A DNA stretch of 64,000 bases from Thalassobacillus devorans (GCF_011761345.1 NZ_JAASRY010000002.1:248001-312000); one strand, 5' to 3'. Numbered from the stretch's first letter, positions 25,361 to 35,199 are shown. The notes: generated from the sequence alone by a model not told the origin. Numbers and translations: made by a program.

Positions 25361-26389
25361 ATGCCTATCAACAAAACGACGATCAGCGATGTAGCAAAAC
25401 ACGCTCGAGTATCGAAGAGTACGGTATCCCAATTTATAAATGAGCGATTTGATTACATGAGAGAAGAAACACGGGAAAGAATTGAAAAAGCTATTAAAGA
25501 ACTAAACTATCAACCTAACAATGTGGCACGAAGCTTAAAACTTAAAAGCACGGCTACGATTGGAGTGGTTGTGGCGAATATTCTTCATTCCTTTTCTACC
25601 CAAGTGATACGTGCCATTGAAGATAAGTTAAATGAAAATGATTTTTCAACTATTATTTGTAATGCCGATGATGAACCGGCAAAAGAGAAGAAATATATTG
25701 AAACATTGTTAGGGAGACAGGTGGATGGATTGATTGTTTTTCCTACCAGTGGAAACCAGGGGCTCTATAAAAGCCTGGAAGACTCCAATTTTCCTATCGT
25801 ATTCGTCGACCGTTATGTAAGCGATTTAAATGTTGATACTGTCTTGCTGGATAATGAAAAAGCCATTCATCTGGCGGTGGAACATCTATTAAACAATGGT
25901 TATAAAGACATAGCTATATTAACGACCTCACTGGAAAATGCGGTTGTACCCCGGTTAGAACGTATTCAAGGCTATCGGAGTGCGATGGAAAGGTTTGAGC
26001 TCCCTTTACGTGAAGACTACATCAAATCCTTGGATCTTTCGGTTATGAAAAACGGGATTTCCAAACTATTTCAGTTAGAAAAGCCGCCACAGGCGATTGT
26101 TTCAGGTAATGACTTATCCTTAATGGAATTCTTGAAATATGTGTCCGAACATAATGTGAAAATCGGTGCGGACGTCGGTTTAGTCACCATTGATGAAATC
26201 CCATACGCGGGCATTCATAACCCACCCCTCACGACGATTGCGCAGCCAGCCTTTGAAATAGGGGAAAAAGCGGTAGAATTACTGCTTCATAAGTTCGATT
26301 CCAATAAACACAATCAGCCTAAGATATATCGCTTTGATCCTTCAATAATTGTTAGAAAGTCATCAGAGAAAGCAGGTGCAAAATTATGA
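25361..26389 (+). CDS. LacI-family repressor of the hexuronate/aldonate operon
   Basis: A 342-residue LacI/GalR regulator: helix-turn-helix at the N terminus (TISDVAKHARVSKSTVSQFIN) with hinge NYQPNNVARSLKLK, and a periplasmic-binding-protein-like effector domain (about 60-342). ATG 25361 is preferred over 25352 because AAAGGATG lies at proper distance. It overlaps the following kinase by 4 bases (ATGA). Close to KdgR/UxuR-type regulators of B. subtilis by context; the effector is probably KDG or a uronate. Confidence 0.88.
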   Translation: MPINKTTISDVAKHARVSKSTVSQFINERFDYMREETRERIEKAIKELNYQPNNVARSLKLKSTATIGVVVANILHSFSTQVIRAIEDKLNENDFSTIICNADDEPAKEKKYIETLLGRQVDGLIVFPTSGNQGLYKSLEDSNFPIVFVDRYVSDLNVDTVLLDNEKAIHLAVEHLLNNGYKDIAILTTSLENAVVPRLERIQGYRSAMERFELPLREDYIKSLDLSVMKNGISKLFQLEKPPQAIVSGNDLSLMEFLKYVSEHNVKIGADVGLVTIDEIPYAGIHNPPLTTIAQPAFEIGEKAVELLLHKFDSNKHNQPKIYRFDPSIIVRKSSEKAGAKL

Positions 26390-27336
26390 ACGATATCATT
26401 ACCATCGGGGATGCCATGATTACATTTGACCCAAGTTCTACTGGTCCCCTGCGGTTTTCTGATTGTTTTAAGAGGAAGGCAGGAGGAGCTGAATTCAATG
26501 TGGCAGTTGGATGTTCCCGACTGGGCCTTAAATCCGGATGGATTGGCCGCCTGGGGAAAGATGAGTTTGGACGATACATATATAACTTTGCCAGAGGGGA
26601 AGGCATTGATGTATCTGAGGTCAAGCTGGAAGAAGGTTACCCAACATCCTTGAACTTTAAAGAAATTCAGGCAGACGGGTCGGGGAAAACTTTTTACTAT
26701 CGACATAAATCACCGACGGAGACATTATTACCTGAGACCTTGAATGAAGCTTACTTTCAATATGCGAAACTGCTTCATATTACAGGGGTATTTCCAGCAA
26801 TAAGTAAGCAGAATATTCGAGTGATCGATCAGGCTGTTACCTTAGCTCATAAACATGGTGTGAAAATTTCCATGGATCCGAATATTAGATTGAAGCTGTG
26901 GAGTAAGGAAGAGGCCCGTGAGACGCTGCTGAAATGGATGCCTTATGTTGATTACTTACTAACTGGCCTTGACGAAGCTGAGTTACTATTCGGTACAAGT
27001 GATGTATCGGAACTTATTGAAAAAGCGAAGCAATATAATATTACGCATATGTTCGTCAAGCTTGGAGAAGATGGGTCTCTGCACTGGACGGAAGATGAAA
27101 TTATCGAAGCCCCAGCGACCAAAGTAGACAAAGTAGCTGATACCGTCGGTGCAGGAGACGGTTTTGATGCTGGTGTGATTTGTGGATTATTAAAAGGCTG
27201 GGAGCCAAAACGAATCCTGGAATTTGCCAATACGATTGGAGCCATGGTCGTGGGAGTATATGGAGATAATGAAGGACTGCCGTATTTGGAAGAGGTTTTG
27301 GAGAGGCTTGGGGAAAAAGATTCTGTTGTAAGGTAG
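26386..27336 (+). CDS. kdgK: 2-keto-3-deoxygluconate kinase (PfkB family), second copy
   Basis: A 316-residue ribokinase-family kinase, paralogous to 22414-23361 over its whole length (GGAEFNVAVGCSRLGLKSGW versus GAESNVMIGLSRLGHKAGW). The signature DTVGAGDGFDAGV is intact. It is translationally coupled to the LacI gene. It phosphorylates KDG made by the downstream mannonate dehydratase; the matching aldolase is the last gene of the operon. Confidence 0.9.
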   Translation: MNDIITIGDAMITFDPSSTGPLRFSDCFKRKAGGAEFNVAVGCSRLGLKSGWIGRLGKDEFGRYIYNFARGEGIDVSEVKLEEGYPTSLNFKEIQADGSGKTFYYRHKSPTETLLPETLNEAYFQYAKLLHITGVFPAISKQNIRVIDQAVTLAHKHGVKISMDPNIRLKLWSKEEARETLLKWMPYVDYLLTGLDEAELLFGTSDVSELIEKAKQYNITHMFVKLGEDGSLHWTEDEIIEAPATKVDKVADTVGAGDGFDAGVICGLLKGWEPKRILEFANTIGAMVVGVYGDNEGLPYLEEVLERLGEKDSVVR

Positions 27337-27504
27337 GTGACAAAGAAGCTTCAAGGGGCCCTCGATCATTTGACTAAATACGAGTGTATTACTATTACTG
27401 AGCAGACGTATGAATGTGCCGGTTTTATCGATTTGGGAACCGGGATGCGGGGAAGCATGAAACCCGCTCAGCACTTGGTGAAGAGGAATCATGCTAATTT
27501 GTAA
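27337..27504 (+). CDS. small open frame of unknown function
   Basis: A 55-codon frame from a GTG directly after the kinase stop (TAG-GTG) to TAA, with no strong ribosome site. It reads TKKLQGALDHLTKY and later FIDLGTGMRGSMKPAQHLV; no family is recognised. It fills the 180-base gap to the next gene almost exactly. It may be a translationally coupled small protein or the relic of a larger gene. Confidence 0.3.
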   Translation: MTKKLQGALDHLTKYECITITEQTYECAGFIDLGTGMRGSMKPAQHLVKRNHANL

Positions 27505-27519
27505 TGAGAGGGATTGAAC

Positions 27520-28530
27520 ATGCCAGATATCATTGTAAAAAAAGATAAATTAAAGTCTTTGGTTATCAAAAAATTAAAGGAAGCAAAGGTAAATGAAGAA
27601 CACGCTAAGGTTGTTGCTGAGGTATTAGTTCACGCCGACCTTCGTGGGGTAAGTTCACACGGGGTATTGCGTACAGAACATTATGTGAAAAGACTAGGAG
27701 AAGGGGGCATGAACCCAAACCCGGAATTCCATACAGAGCAAAAAGGTTCTTCCGCTATCTTATTTGATGGCGATAACGGGATGGGGCATGTGATTACCAG
27801 AGAAGCGATGGATCATGCCATCCAGCTATCAAAAGATAACGGCATTGGAATCGTCGGTGTCGTTAACAGCAGTCACTGTGGAGCATTGTCCTATTTTGCA
27901 CAACAAGCAGCAGAGCAGGATACCATCAGTATGATCGTGACGCATACCGATAGTGCCGTCGTACCTTTTGGGGGAGCTGACTCTTATTTTGGGACAAACC
28001 CAATTGCTTACGGGTTTCCAGCAAGTAAACACCGCCCGATTATCTTAGATATGGCAACAAGTAATGTTGCTTTAGGGAAGGTATTGCATGCCAGAGAAAC
28101 CGGCAAAGAGATTCCGAATAACTGGGGCGTAGATGAAAATGGTACGCCAGTTACCGACCCTGATTTGGTGAAACATTTACTGCCGATTAGTGGGCCTAAA
28201 GGTTATGGGTTAGCCCTTGTTGTCGATGTGTTAACAGGCGTGCTGACTGGGTCTGCCTTTGGACCAGGCATTTCCACGATGTATGGGGACTATAAAAACT
28301 ATCGCCGATTAAGTCACACCATCATAACCATCGATCCAGGATTGTTCATAGATAAAAAAGAATTCATGCAAAACATGGACCAGATGATCGATGAGTTACA
28401 TGACGTCCAACCAGCAAAAGGTTTTGATTCAGTGCTGGTTCCTGGTGAGCCGGAACAGATGAAAGAAGAAGTAAGAAAAGAGGAAGGAATACCGGTCCCC
28501 GAAAGTATTTACAACTATTTGAACACTTAA
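27520..28530 (+). CDS. Ldh/MDH type 2-family oxidoreductase (YjmC-like)
   Basis: A 336-residue NAD(P)-dependent 2-hydroxy-acid dehydrogenase of the malate/L-lactate/ureidoglycolate/2,3-diketogulonate family. Marks: LRGVSSHGV, GDNGMGHVITREAM, NSSHCGALSYF (catalytic His), FGTNPIAYGFPA and ILDMATSNVALGK. B. subtilis places its homologue yjmC next to yjmD and uxuA, as here. Its substrate is probably a sugar acid. Start ATG 27520 rather than TTG 27514, since GAGAGGG lies 7 bases before it. Confidence 0.86.
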   Translation: MPDIIVKKDKLKSLVIKKLKEAKVNEEHAKVVAEVLVHADLRGVSSHGVLRTEHYVKRLGEGGMNPNPEFHTEQKGSSAILFDGDNGMGHVITREAMDHAIQLSKDNGIGIVGVVNSSHCGALSYFAQQAAEQDTISMIVTHTDSAVVPFGGADSYFGTNPIAYGFPASKHRPIILDMATSNVALGKVLHARETGKEIPNNWGVDENGTPVTDPDLVKHLLPISGPKGYGLALVVDVLTGVLTGSAFGPGISTMYGDYKNYRRLSHTIITIDPGLFIDKKEFMQNMDQMIDELHDVQPAKGFDSVLVPGEPEQMKEEVRKEEGIPVPESIYNYLNT

Positions 28531-28589
28531 GTTAAGAGGGAAAACCTCTGCTTTATATTAATCTATTAAAATATGGGAGGATACTTTTC

Positions 28590-29588
28590 ATGAAGAAATT
28601 ACTAAGCTTTTTGGTTGTATCTGCACTGATTTTGGTTTTAGCAGCTTGTGGCGGTGATGGAGAAGAAGCATCAGGATCTGGAGAGACGATCACTTGGAAA
28701 ATGGGACACTTATCTAACGAAGATCACCAGTGGCATAAAACAGCGGAGAAGTTTGCTGAACTGGCTAATGAGAAAACAGACGGAAAATTAGAAATCGATA
28801 TTTATCCTAACGAGCAATTAGGTTCTGAAACTGAGGTTTTAAATGGAATTGAAGCTGGTACCGTCGATATGACGATTTCTGGTGAAACAATGCAGAACTG
28901 GGCACCGGAAGCTGCATTAATGGCCGTGCCTTACGCATTTAACGGGCAAGAGCACTTGCAAAAGGTAGTAGAAGGCGAAATTGGTAAAGAAATCGAAACA
29001 TCTGTGGAAGAAAATGTTGGTGTCACACCACTTTACTATCATATGCGTGCACCAAGAAACTTAACTTCCAATAAACCAATTGAATCACCTGAAGATTTAG
29101 GTGGATTTAAGATGCGCGTACCAAACGTACCATTATTTATGGATGCTTGGGAAGCTGCAGGAGCAAGACCACAGGTTATGGACTTCAGTGAAGTATTTAC
29201 CGGACTGCAACAAGGGGTTATTGATGGTCAGGAAAACCCGGTTGACTTAATTCAAAGTGCTAGTTTTCCTGAAGTACAAGATTATGTAAACGTTACCGAG
29301 CACGTATACTCCTGGATTTACGTTGTAGTAGGAAACGAGCAGTTTAATTCACTTGACGAAGATATGCAGGAAGCTGTTAAAGAAGCAGCAGCTGAAGCTC
29401 AAGAATATGGTTTGGAACTATATGAAACAGAAACTGCAGAAATTGAGCAGGACCTTAAGGATCAAGGAATGGAATTTGTTGAAGTAGACCAGGAAGCTTT
29501 CGGAGAAGCTATGAAGCCAGCTGTGGAAGAAAGCCTGTCAGAAGAACAACTTGAACTTTATCAAAGAATTGTAGAAGCAGGACAATAA
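28590..29588 (+). CDS. dctP: TRAP transporter solute-binding lipoprotein (DctP family)
   Basis: A 332-residue extracytoplasmic binding protein anchored through Cys20 (lipobox LAAC). The TRAP marks are MGHLSNEDHQWHKTAEKFAE, IYPNEQLGSETEVLNGIEAG, KMRVPNVPLFMDAW (the conserved Arg that salt-bridges a carboxylate) and GLQQGVIDGQENP. It is strongly acidic, as in salt-tolerant species. It should deliver a uronate or aldonate to the membrane subunits that follow. A strong hairpin after the stop (29599-29635) probably stabilises its mRNA. Confidence 0.93.
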   Translation: MKKLLSFLVVSALILVLAACGGDGEEASGSGETITWKMGHLSNEDHQWHKTAEKFAELANEKTDGKLEIDIYPNEQLGSETEVLNGIEAGTVDMTISGETMQNWAPEAALMAVPYAFNGQEHLQKVVEGEIGKEIETSVEENVGVTPLYYHMRAPRNLTSNKPIESPEDLGGFKMRVPNVPLFMDAWEAAGARPQVMDFSEVFTGLQQGVIDGQENPVDLIQSASFPEVQDYVNVTEHVYSWIYVVVGNEQFNSLDEDMQEAVKEAAAEAQEYGLELYETETAEIEQDLKDQGMEFVEVDQEAFGEAMKPAVEESLSEEQLELYQRIVEAGQ

Positions 29589-29598
29589 CAACTTTCCA

Positions 29599-29635
29599 GG
29601 TAACATACCATCCTATTAAAGGGTGGTTTGTTACC
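29599..29635 (+). other. intra-operon hairpin after dctP
   Basis: GGTAACA-T-ACCATCC and GGGTGGT-TT-GTTACC form a long stem with a 7-base loop in the 67-base gap before the DctQ gene. There is no T tract. Such hairpins commonly raise binding-protein mRNA levels relative to the membrane subunits. Confidence 0.6.
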
Positions 29636-29655
29636 CATTATAAAGGGTGAGCAAC

Positions 29656-30141
29656 ATGCAGGCAGTTAACATTCTTAGTCGAATACTAAAGCTTTTGACC
29701 ATTCTCTGTTTTACCGCCCTCGTTATCGTTGTCATCATACAAATCACAGGGCGATACTCCCCGTTTACATTTGTTTGGACAGAGGAGCTTTCACGTTTCT
29801 TATTTATCTTTTCCATTGCCTTTGCAGCACCAATAGCGATGGAGCAACGGGAATATGTTCGAGTCGATTTATTCCTGTCCATTCTTCCAAAAAAGGCAAA
29901 AAAATATGTAGAGGCATTGATTTACCTTATCGTAGGTTTGTTTTCTGCTTACCTGGTATCTTATGCGTATGAGTTTTCGTTACTAGGTAAAAACCAGGCG
30001 TCTGCCACGCTTTCGATTAAAATGTTCTACATTAACTTAAGCATGGTTATATTATTTGCGTTTTTAGCACTGTATAGTTTTATCAATATTTATGCCGTAC
30101 TCACAGACCAGCACGAAGTGGAAGAAGGTGTTCAACTATGA
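29656..30141 (+). CDS. dctQ: TRAP transporter small permease (DctQ family)
   Basis: A 161-residue membrane protein with four hydrophobic segments and the DctQ hallmark RYSPFTFVWTEELSRFLFIFSIAF. ATG 29656 is used instead of GTG 29647 because AAAGGGTGA is correctly spaced from it. It overlaps the large permease by 4 bases (ATGA). Confidence 0.9.
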   Translation: MQAVNILSRILKLLTILCFTALVIVVIIQITGRYSPFTFVWTEELSRFLFIFSIAFAAPIAMEQREYVRVDLFLSILPKKAKKYVEALIYLIVGLFSAYLVSYAYEFSLLGKNQASATLSIKMFYINLSMVILFAFLALYSFINIYAVLTDQHEVEEGVQL

Positions 30142-31412
30142 TGGCCACCATATTGTTTGTAACCTTTATCGTTTTAATATTTCTCAGCGTTCCCATTGCG
30201 TTTAGTTTAGGGTTATCTTCCCTTGTCTATATTTTGATCGCTGATATTCCGTTAAATGTAATCCCTCAGAAAATGTTCGGGGGTATTAACTCCTTTACGT
30301 TACTTTGTATTCCAGGGTTCATTCTGGCAGGGAATTTAATGAATTCCGGTGGTATTACCGAACGAATCATCGACTTTGCAAACAAACTTGTGGGACATAT
30401 TCGTGGTGGTTTAGGTCTGTCAAACGTTGGGGCATCCATGGGATTTGCCGGCATCACTGGGACAGCACTGGCGGATACTGCGAGCATCGGGTCGGTAATG
30501 ATCCCCGCGATGAAAAAAGAAGGGTATGATGCTCCTTTTTCAGTAGCTGTAACTTCATCCTCTTCTACTATTGGTCCGATTATCCCGCCTTCGCTTCCAA
30601 TGATCATCTTAGGAACACTTGCGACGGTATCGATCGGGGATTTATTTATAGCAGGTACGATCCCTGGTCTATTACTTGGACTTAGCTTAATGGCTGTTAC
30701 TTATATCATTTCGAAAAAGAATAATTATCCTAAAGGCGAACGTCAAAAGTTCTCCGTCATTACCAAATCATTCTTTGGGGCTTTTTGGGCTCTGATGATG
30801 ACGGTTATCATTTTGTTCGGAATTTTAAGCGGTTACTTTACACCAACTGAAGCATCTATCGTAGCTGTTGTGTATGCCTTACTAGTCGGTATTTTTATCT
30901 ATCGTGACCTTAAGCTGCATATGCTTCCGAAAATTCTCCTGGATTCTATGGTCAGTACAGCTGGGATTTTGGTTTTAGTTGGAATGGCCAATTTATTTGG
31001 ATGGATTCTGGTTAGTGAACAAATTCCACAATTGGTAGCAGACTCCATTCTTGCGATATCGGAAAATCCTATTATCGTTATTCTTTTACTTAATGTGTTG
31101 CTGTTATTTGTTGGAACGTTTATGGAAACTATTGCAGCGCTTGTCATCTTGTTTCCGGTGTTGCTGCCGGTTGCAATGGAAATTGGAATGGACCCAATAC
31201 AGTTTGGGGTGTTGATGGTGCTCAACTTAATGATTGGTTTATCTACTCCTCCAGTGGGCGTTTGTTTATTCGTAGCATCCAGTATCGGAAAAGTGTCCTT
31301 AGGTCAGGCGTCAAAGGCATTACTGCCATTCTTAGGCGTTAGTTTACTCGTTTTGCTGGCGGTTAGTTTCATTCCAAGTATAACTCTATATTTACCAAGC
31401 TTATTTGATTAA
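30138..31412 (+). CDS. dctM: TRAP transporter large permease (DctM family)
   Basis: A 424-residue permease with about 11-12 membrane segments and the DctM motifs LCIPGFILAGNLMNSGGIT, GITGTALADTASIGSVMIPAM, SSSTIGPIIPPSLPMIILG and NLMIGLSTPPVGVCLFV. With DctP and DctQ it forms a Na+-driven high-affinity importer. TRAP systems of this type bring in sugar acids, consistent with the catabolic genes on both sides. Confidence 0.94.
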   Translation: MMATILFVTFIVLIFLSVPIAFSLGLSSLVYILIADIPLNVIPQKMFGGINSFTLLCIPGFILAGNLMNSGGITERIIDFANKLVGHIRGGLGLSNVGASMGFAGITGTALADTASIGSVMIPAMKKEGYDAPFSVAVTSSSSTIGPIIPPSLPMIILGTLATVSIGDLFIAGTIPGLLLGLSLMAVTYIISKKNNYPKGERQKFSVITKSFFGAFWALMMTVIILFGILSGYFTPTEASIVAVVYALLVGIFIYRDLKLHMLPKILLDSMVSTAGILVLVGMANLFGWILVSEQIPQLVADSILAISENPIIVILLLNVLLLFVGTFMETIAALVILFPVLLPVAMEIGMDPIQFGVLMVLNLMIGLSTPPVGVCLFVASSIGKVSLGQASKALLPFLGVSLLVLLAVSFIPSITLYLPSLFD

Positions 31413-31430
31413 TAAGAAGGAGGGTTGGTC

Positions 31431-32447
31431 ATGAAAGCAATTCAAGTAAAAGAACCAGGCACCCTGAATGTTGTTGAGATGGAAGAGCCAGCTATTGAGC
31501 AATCCAATCAAGTAAAAATACGAATGAAAGCTATGGGGATATGTGGATCTGACATGCACATTCTTCATGGGGAAAATCCTTTTGCCAGCTACCCGCGTGT
31601 GATTGGTCATGAAATTGCCGGGGAGGTTGTAGAAACAGGAGATGCTGTTGCCGGCCTGTCCGTAGGGGACAAAGTTGTTGTCGAACCAATGACATCCTGC
31701 GGGGAATGCTACGCCTGCCGACAAGGTCGTCCAAACGTTTGTGAAAACGTACAGGTTTACGGCGTACACCGGGAAGGAGGTGGCCGTGAAGTGATGGTCA
31801 TGCCGGAACACCTCGTCCATAAGTTAAATAATCAATTGGACTGGTCTGAAATTGCCTTGATTGAACCCTTTACAATCGGGGCACAGTCCATCTATCGCGG
31901 GCAAGTGCAAGAAGGAGATTATGTCTTCATCATCGGTGCTGGACCTATCGGTTTATGTTGTTTGAAAATGGCAAAGCAAGCCGGTGCTAAGGTCGCGATT
32001 TCAGATTTCAATGATCAACGCCTTGATTTTGCCAAAAAATGGGGTACGGATCATGTTATCAATCCGCAACACTCTAAAGTAGAAGAAAAGGTGTTTAACT
32101 GGACTGGGGGAATGGGTGCCAATGTTGTCATCGATGCCGTTGGTTTACCGCAGACAGTGGAACAAGCGATAGAAGTGACTTCCGTCGCGGCTAGAGTGGT
32201 TTTACTTGGTTTTGATACGAAAATGTCTGAAATTGCTCAAGTAAATATTACCAAGAAAGAGTTAACTATCTGTGGTTCCCGTTTACAAACTCACCGTTTC
32301 CCGATAGTGGTTGATTTGTTTAATACGATGGAGTTTGATGTGAAAGATATGGTTAGTCACCAATTTGAATTGAATGAGGCGGAAAAAGCCTTTGAATTAA
32401 TGGACAATGCTTCACCAGACGTTCGTAAAGTAATTATTAAACTATAA
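31431..32447 (+). CDS. zinc-dependent alcohol dehydrogenase (YjmD-like; probable L-gulonate/L-galactonate 5-dehydrogenase)
   Basis: A 338-residue medium-chain dehydrogenase. Zinc site CGSDMH and GHEIAGEV, structural zinc cysteines CGECYACRQGRPNVC, NAD motif GAGPIGLCCLK. B. subtilis yjmD occupies the same place beside uxuA. Related enzymes oxidise L-gulonate to D-fructuronate or L-galactonate to D-tagaturonate, either of which would feed the next genes; the exact substrate is inference. Start at ATG 31431 with AAGGAGGG six bases upstream. Confidence 0.87.
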   Translation: MKAIQVKEPGTLNVVEMEEPAIEQSNQVKIRMKAMGICGSDMHILHGENPFASYPRVIGHEIAGEVVETGDAVAGLSVGDKVVVEPMTSCGECYACRQGRPNVCENVQVYGVHREGGGREVMVMPEHLVHKLNNQLDWSEIALIEPFTIGAQSIYRGQVQEGDYVFIIGAGPIGLCCLKMAKQAGAKVAISDFNDQRLDFAKKWGTDHVINPQHSKVEEKVFNWTGGMGANVVIDAVGLPQTVEQAIEVTSVAARVVLLGFDTKMSEIAQVNITKKELTICGSRLQTHRFPIVVDLFNTMEFDVKDMVSHQFELNEAEKAFELMDNASPDVRKVIIKL

Positions 32448-32487
32448 AGCTATTTCATTGGAAGAGGTATGCAAGGAGGCATAGTCT

Positions 32488-33561
32488 ATGAGGATGACGA
32501 TGCGCTGGTTCGGCGAAGGAAATGACCGAATCCCATTGGATCATATCAAGCAAATCCCAGGAGTTGAAGGTGTTGTCTGGTCCTTACATGATATTCCGGC
32601 CGGTGAGGAATGGCCGATGGAACGAATTTCAGAAGTAAAGGAACAGGCGGACCGTCACGGCTTGAATATTGACGTTGTTGAAAGTGTCAATGTGCATGAA
32701 GATATCAAGCTTGGTCTACCGACACGGGATAAATATATCGAAAACTACATCAAAACGATTGAAAAACTGGCTAAAGTCGGTGTGAAAGTCATTTGCTATA
32801 ATTTTATGCCGGTATTTGACTGGACTCGTACCGATTTATTTAAGGAAATGGAAGATGGCTCAACCGCTTTATTTTTTGAGAATGATAAATTGAAAGATAT
32901 TGAACCGATGGAACTGGTGAATACCATCTCAGAAAACTCCGCTTACACGATGCCTGGCTGGGAGCCGGAAAGACTCTCTGATTTGGCCGATTTATTTGAA
33001 AAATATAAGAACGTAACGGAAGAGGACTTATGGGAAAACCTTCAGTATTTCTTAGAAAAGGTGATTCCTGTCGCAAGGGAAAATGATATTAAAATGGGTA
33101 TCCATCCCGATGATCCGCCATTTTCTGTATTTGGTCTCCCGCGTATTATCACGAATAAGCAAAACCTTGAGAGATTCTTAAAGCTGGTGGATGATCCGTA
33201 TAACGGTCTCACCCTCTGCAGTGGTTCCTTAGGCGCCAATCCAGAGAACGATGTAGCCGATATGGTCCGTGCGTTTTCTGACCGCATCCATTTTGCACAT
33301 ATTCGTAACGTCAAAACCTATGAAAATGGTGACTTTATTGAAACGTCCCATAGGACTAAGGACGGTTCCGTCGACATCTATGAAATAGTAAAGGCCTATC
33401 ACGAAATAGGTTTCACTGGTTATGCACGTCCCGATCATGGACGCCATATTTGGGGAGAAGAATGCCGGCCGGGATACGGTCTTTATGATCGTGGATTAGG
33501 CATTATGTACTTATGGGGCATTTGGGATTCCCTTCAGCGACTTGAAACAGAGGTGAAATAG
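32488..33561 (+). CDS. uxuA: mannonate dehydratase
   Basis: Dehydrates D-mannonate to 2-keto-3-deoxygluconate using Mn2+ or Fe2+. 357 residues, TIM-barrel fold. Marks: [20 protein letters not shown] (in part), [60 protein letters not shown] and [19 protein letters not shown] precedes the ATG. It sits between the zinc dehydrogenase and uxuB, with the product going to the kinase and aldolase of the same operon. Confidence 0.95.
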   Translation: MRMTMRWFGEGNDRIPLDHIKQIPGVEGVVWSLHDIPAGEEWPMERISEVKEQADRHGLNIDVVESVNVHEDIKLGLPTRDKYIENYIKTIEKLAKVGVKVICYNFMPVFDWTRTDLFKEMEDGSTALFFENDKLKDIEPMELVNTISENSAYTMPGWEPERLSDLADLFEKYKNVTEEDLWENLQYFLEKVIPVARENDIKMGIHPDDPPFSVFGLPRIITNKQNLERFLKLVDDPYNGLTLCSGSLGANPENDVADMVRAFSDRIHFAHIRNVKTYENGDFIETSHRTKDGSVDIYEIVKAYHEIGFTGYARPDHGRHIWGEECRPGYGLYDRGLGIMYLWGIWDSLQRLETEVK

Positions 33562-33562
33562 C

Positions 33563-34411
33563 ATGCTGACACTGAACGAAAATGTAAAAGGAAAAGTAGC
33601 TGTCATTACAGGTGGGAGCGGTGTACTTTGTGGAGCCATGGCTCGGGAACTTGGCCGTCAGGGTGCGAAGGTAGCAGTTTTAAACCGTAATATAGAAGCA
33701 GGAAAACAAGTAGAACAGGATATTACCGATGCTGGCGGAGAAGCCTTGGCGGTTTCATGTGATGTTCTAGATGTGGAAAGTGTTCGTGAAGCGGAACAGA
33801 TCATTACGGAAAAACTAGGCGTATGCGACATATTGATCAATGGAGCCGGCGGAAATCATCCAGACGGAACGACGACAAACGAAACACTGAAGCCAGAGGA
33901 TTTAGAGAACAATGATATTTCCACGTTCTTTGATATGACAACGGATGGATTTCAATTTGTTTTTAATTTGAATTTAGTCGGAACCTTTATTCCTACGCAA
34001 GTCTTTTCGAAAAAAATGATGAATTGTAAGGGAGCAACGATCATTAATATGTCATCGATGAGTGCACCGTCTCCGATGACGAAAGTACCAGCATATAGTG
34101 CAGCAAAAGCAGGAATTGAGAACTTTACCCAATGGCTGGCTGTTCATATGGCGGATGTTGGCATCCGTGTTAATGCCATTGCGCCAGGCTTCTTCCTGAC
34201 AGAGCAAAACCGTAAACTATTGCTGAACGAAGATGGATCTTTAACGGAACGTTCCAATAAAATTATCACTCATACGCCACAACAACGATTCGGTAAACCT
34301 GAAGATTTACTTGGGACTCTGCTTTGGCTGGTGGATGAGGAAATGTCAGGATTTGTGACTGGTATTACCGTACCGGTTGATGGTGGATTCATGGCTTATT
34401 CCGGTGTGTAA
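33563..34411 (+). CDS. uxuB: SDR-family D-mannonate oxidoreductase (fructuronate reductase)
   Basis: A 282-residue short-chain dehydrogenase: NAD motif [17 protein letters not shown], catalytic SSMSAP and [11 protein letters not shown], and the family-specific insertion with [11 protein letters not shown]. This is the short UxuB type of Bacillus (YjmF), unrelated to the long-chain enzyme of E. coli. It reduces D-fructuronate to D-mannonate. It starts one base after uxuA. Confidence 0.92.
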   Translation: MLTLNENVKGKVAVITGGSGVLCGAMARELGRQGAKVAVLNRNIEAGKQVEQDITDAGGEALAVSCDVLDVESVREAEQIITEKLGVCDILINGAGGNHPDGTTTNETLKPEDLENNDISTFFDMTTDGFQFVFNLNLVGTFIPTQVFSKKMMNCKGATIINMSSMSAPSPMTKVPAYSAAKAGIENFTQWLAVHMADVGIRVNAIAPGFFLTEQNRKLLLNEDGSLTERSNKIITHTPQQRFGKPEDLLGTLLWLVDEEMSGFVTGITVPVDGGFMAYSGV

Positions 34412-34438
34412 CATATTCGGAGTGGAAAGGAGTTTAAC

Positions 34439-35089
34439 ATGAGTAATGAAGTAGCGTTAAATCAGCTAGTGTCATCGGGAATTGTGGCGGTCGTGCGAAA
34501 AGTAGATCCAAATAAGGTGTATCACGTCGTCCAGGCATTTGTCGATGGCGGCGTATCAAGCATTGAAATCACCATGGAATCCGAAGGGGCTGTACGGGTT
34601 ATTCGTGAGCTCAAGGAACGCTATGGGGATACGGTGTTAGTTGGAGCCGGAACGGTATTAAATAAGGACCAGGCGAGAGAAGCAATCGACGCAGGATCTG
34701 ACTTTGTTTTCGCCCCAACCTTAGATAAGGAAACGATTGAATACACCAGAAGCCAGGGAGTAATAATGATTCCAGGTGTATTTACACCAACCGAAATCTA
34801 TCAGGCTTATCAATGGGGAGCAAATATGGTGAAAGTATTCCCAGCGACCGTAGTTGGACCTCAATTTTTCAAAGATGTCAACGGTCCGCTTGGCCATATT
34901 CCGAAAATGCCAACCGGAGGAATCAATCTCGATAACCTGGGCGACTTTTTGAGAGCTGGTGCCGTTGCAGCTGGTATCGGTGGTTCTCTTGTGAATAAAG
35001 CAATGATTGATCAAGAGGATTGGCAAGGGTTGAAAGAATTAGCCCGGGAGTATGTAGATAAAGTTGCCGAGGTGCGTTCGGAGAAATAA
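34439..35089 (+). CDS. kdgA: KDPG aldolase, second copy
   Basis: A 216-residue class I aldolase splitting KDPG to pyruvate and glyceraldehyde 3-phosphate. Marks: VAVVRKVDP, SIEITMESEGAV, GAGTVLNKDQA, FAPTLD, MVKVFPATVVGPQFFKDVNGPL (in part, with the Schiff-base Lys) and PTGGINLDN. It is clearly distinct from the copy at 23375-24016 and completes this operon. Confidence 0.93.
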   Translation: MSNEVALNQLVSSGIVAVVRKVDPNKVYHVVQAFVDGGVSSIEITMESEGAVRVIRELKERYGDTVLVGAGTVLNKDQAREAIDAGSDFVFAPTLDKETIEYTRSQGVIMIPGVFTPTEIYQAYQWGANMVKVFPATVVGPQFFKDVNGPLGHIPKMPTGGINLDNLGDFLRAGAVAAGIGGSLVNKAMIDQEDWQGLKELAREYVDKVAEVRSEK

Positions 35090-35100
35090 TCGATTATGTG

Positions 35101-35132
35101 AAAGAGCCTTCTGATTGGGAGGCTCTTTTTTT
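35101..35132 (+). terminator. terminator of the hexuronate operon
   Basis: AAAGAGCCT / AGGCTCTTT stem with a long T run, 11 bases after the aldolase stop. Confidence 0.9.
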
Positions 35133-35199
35133 GTGAAAGGGTATGGCAGTGCCTCTTCCTAGTTAGGGAAAGGCACGATTTAACTACTAACATCTCAAT

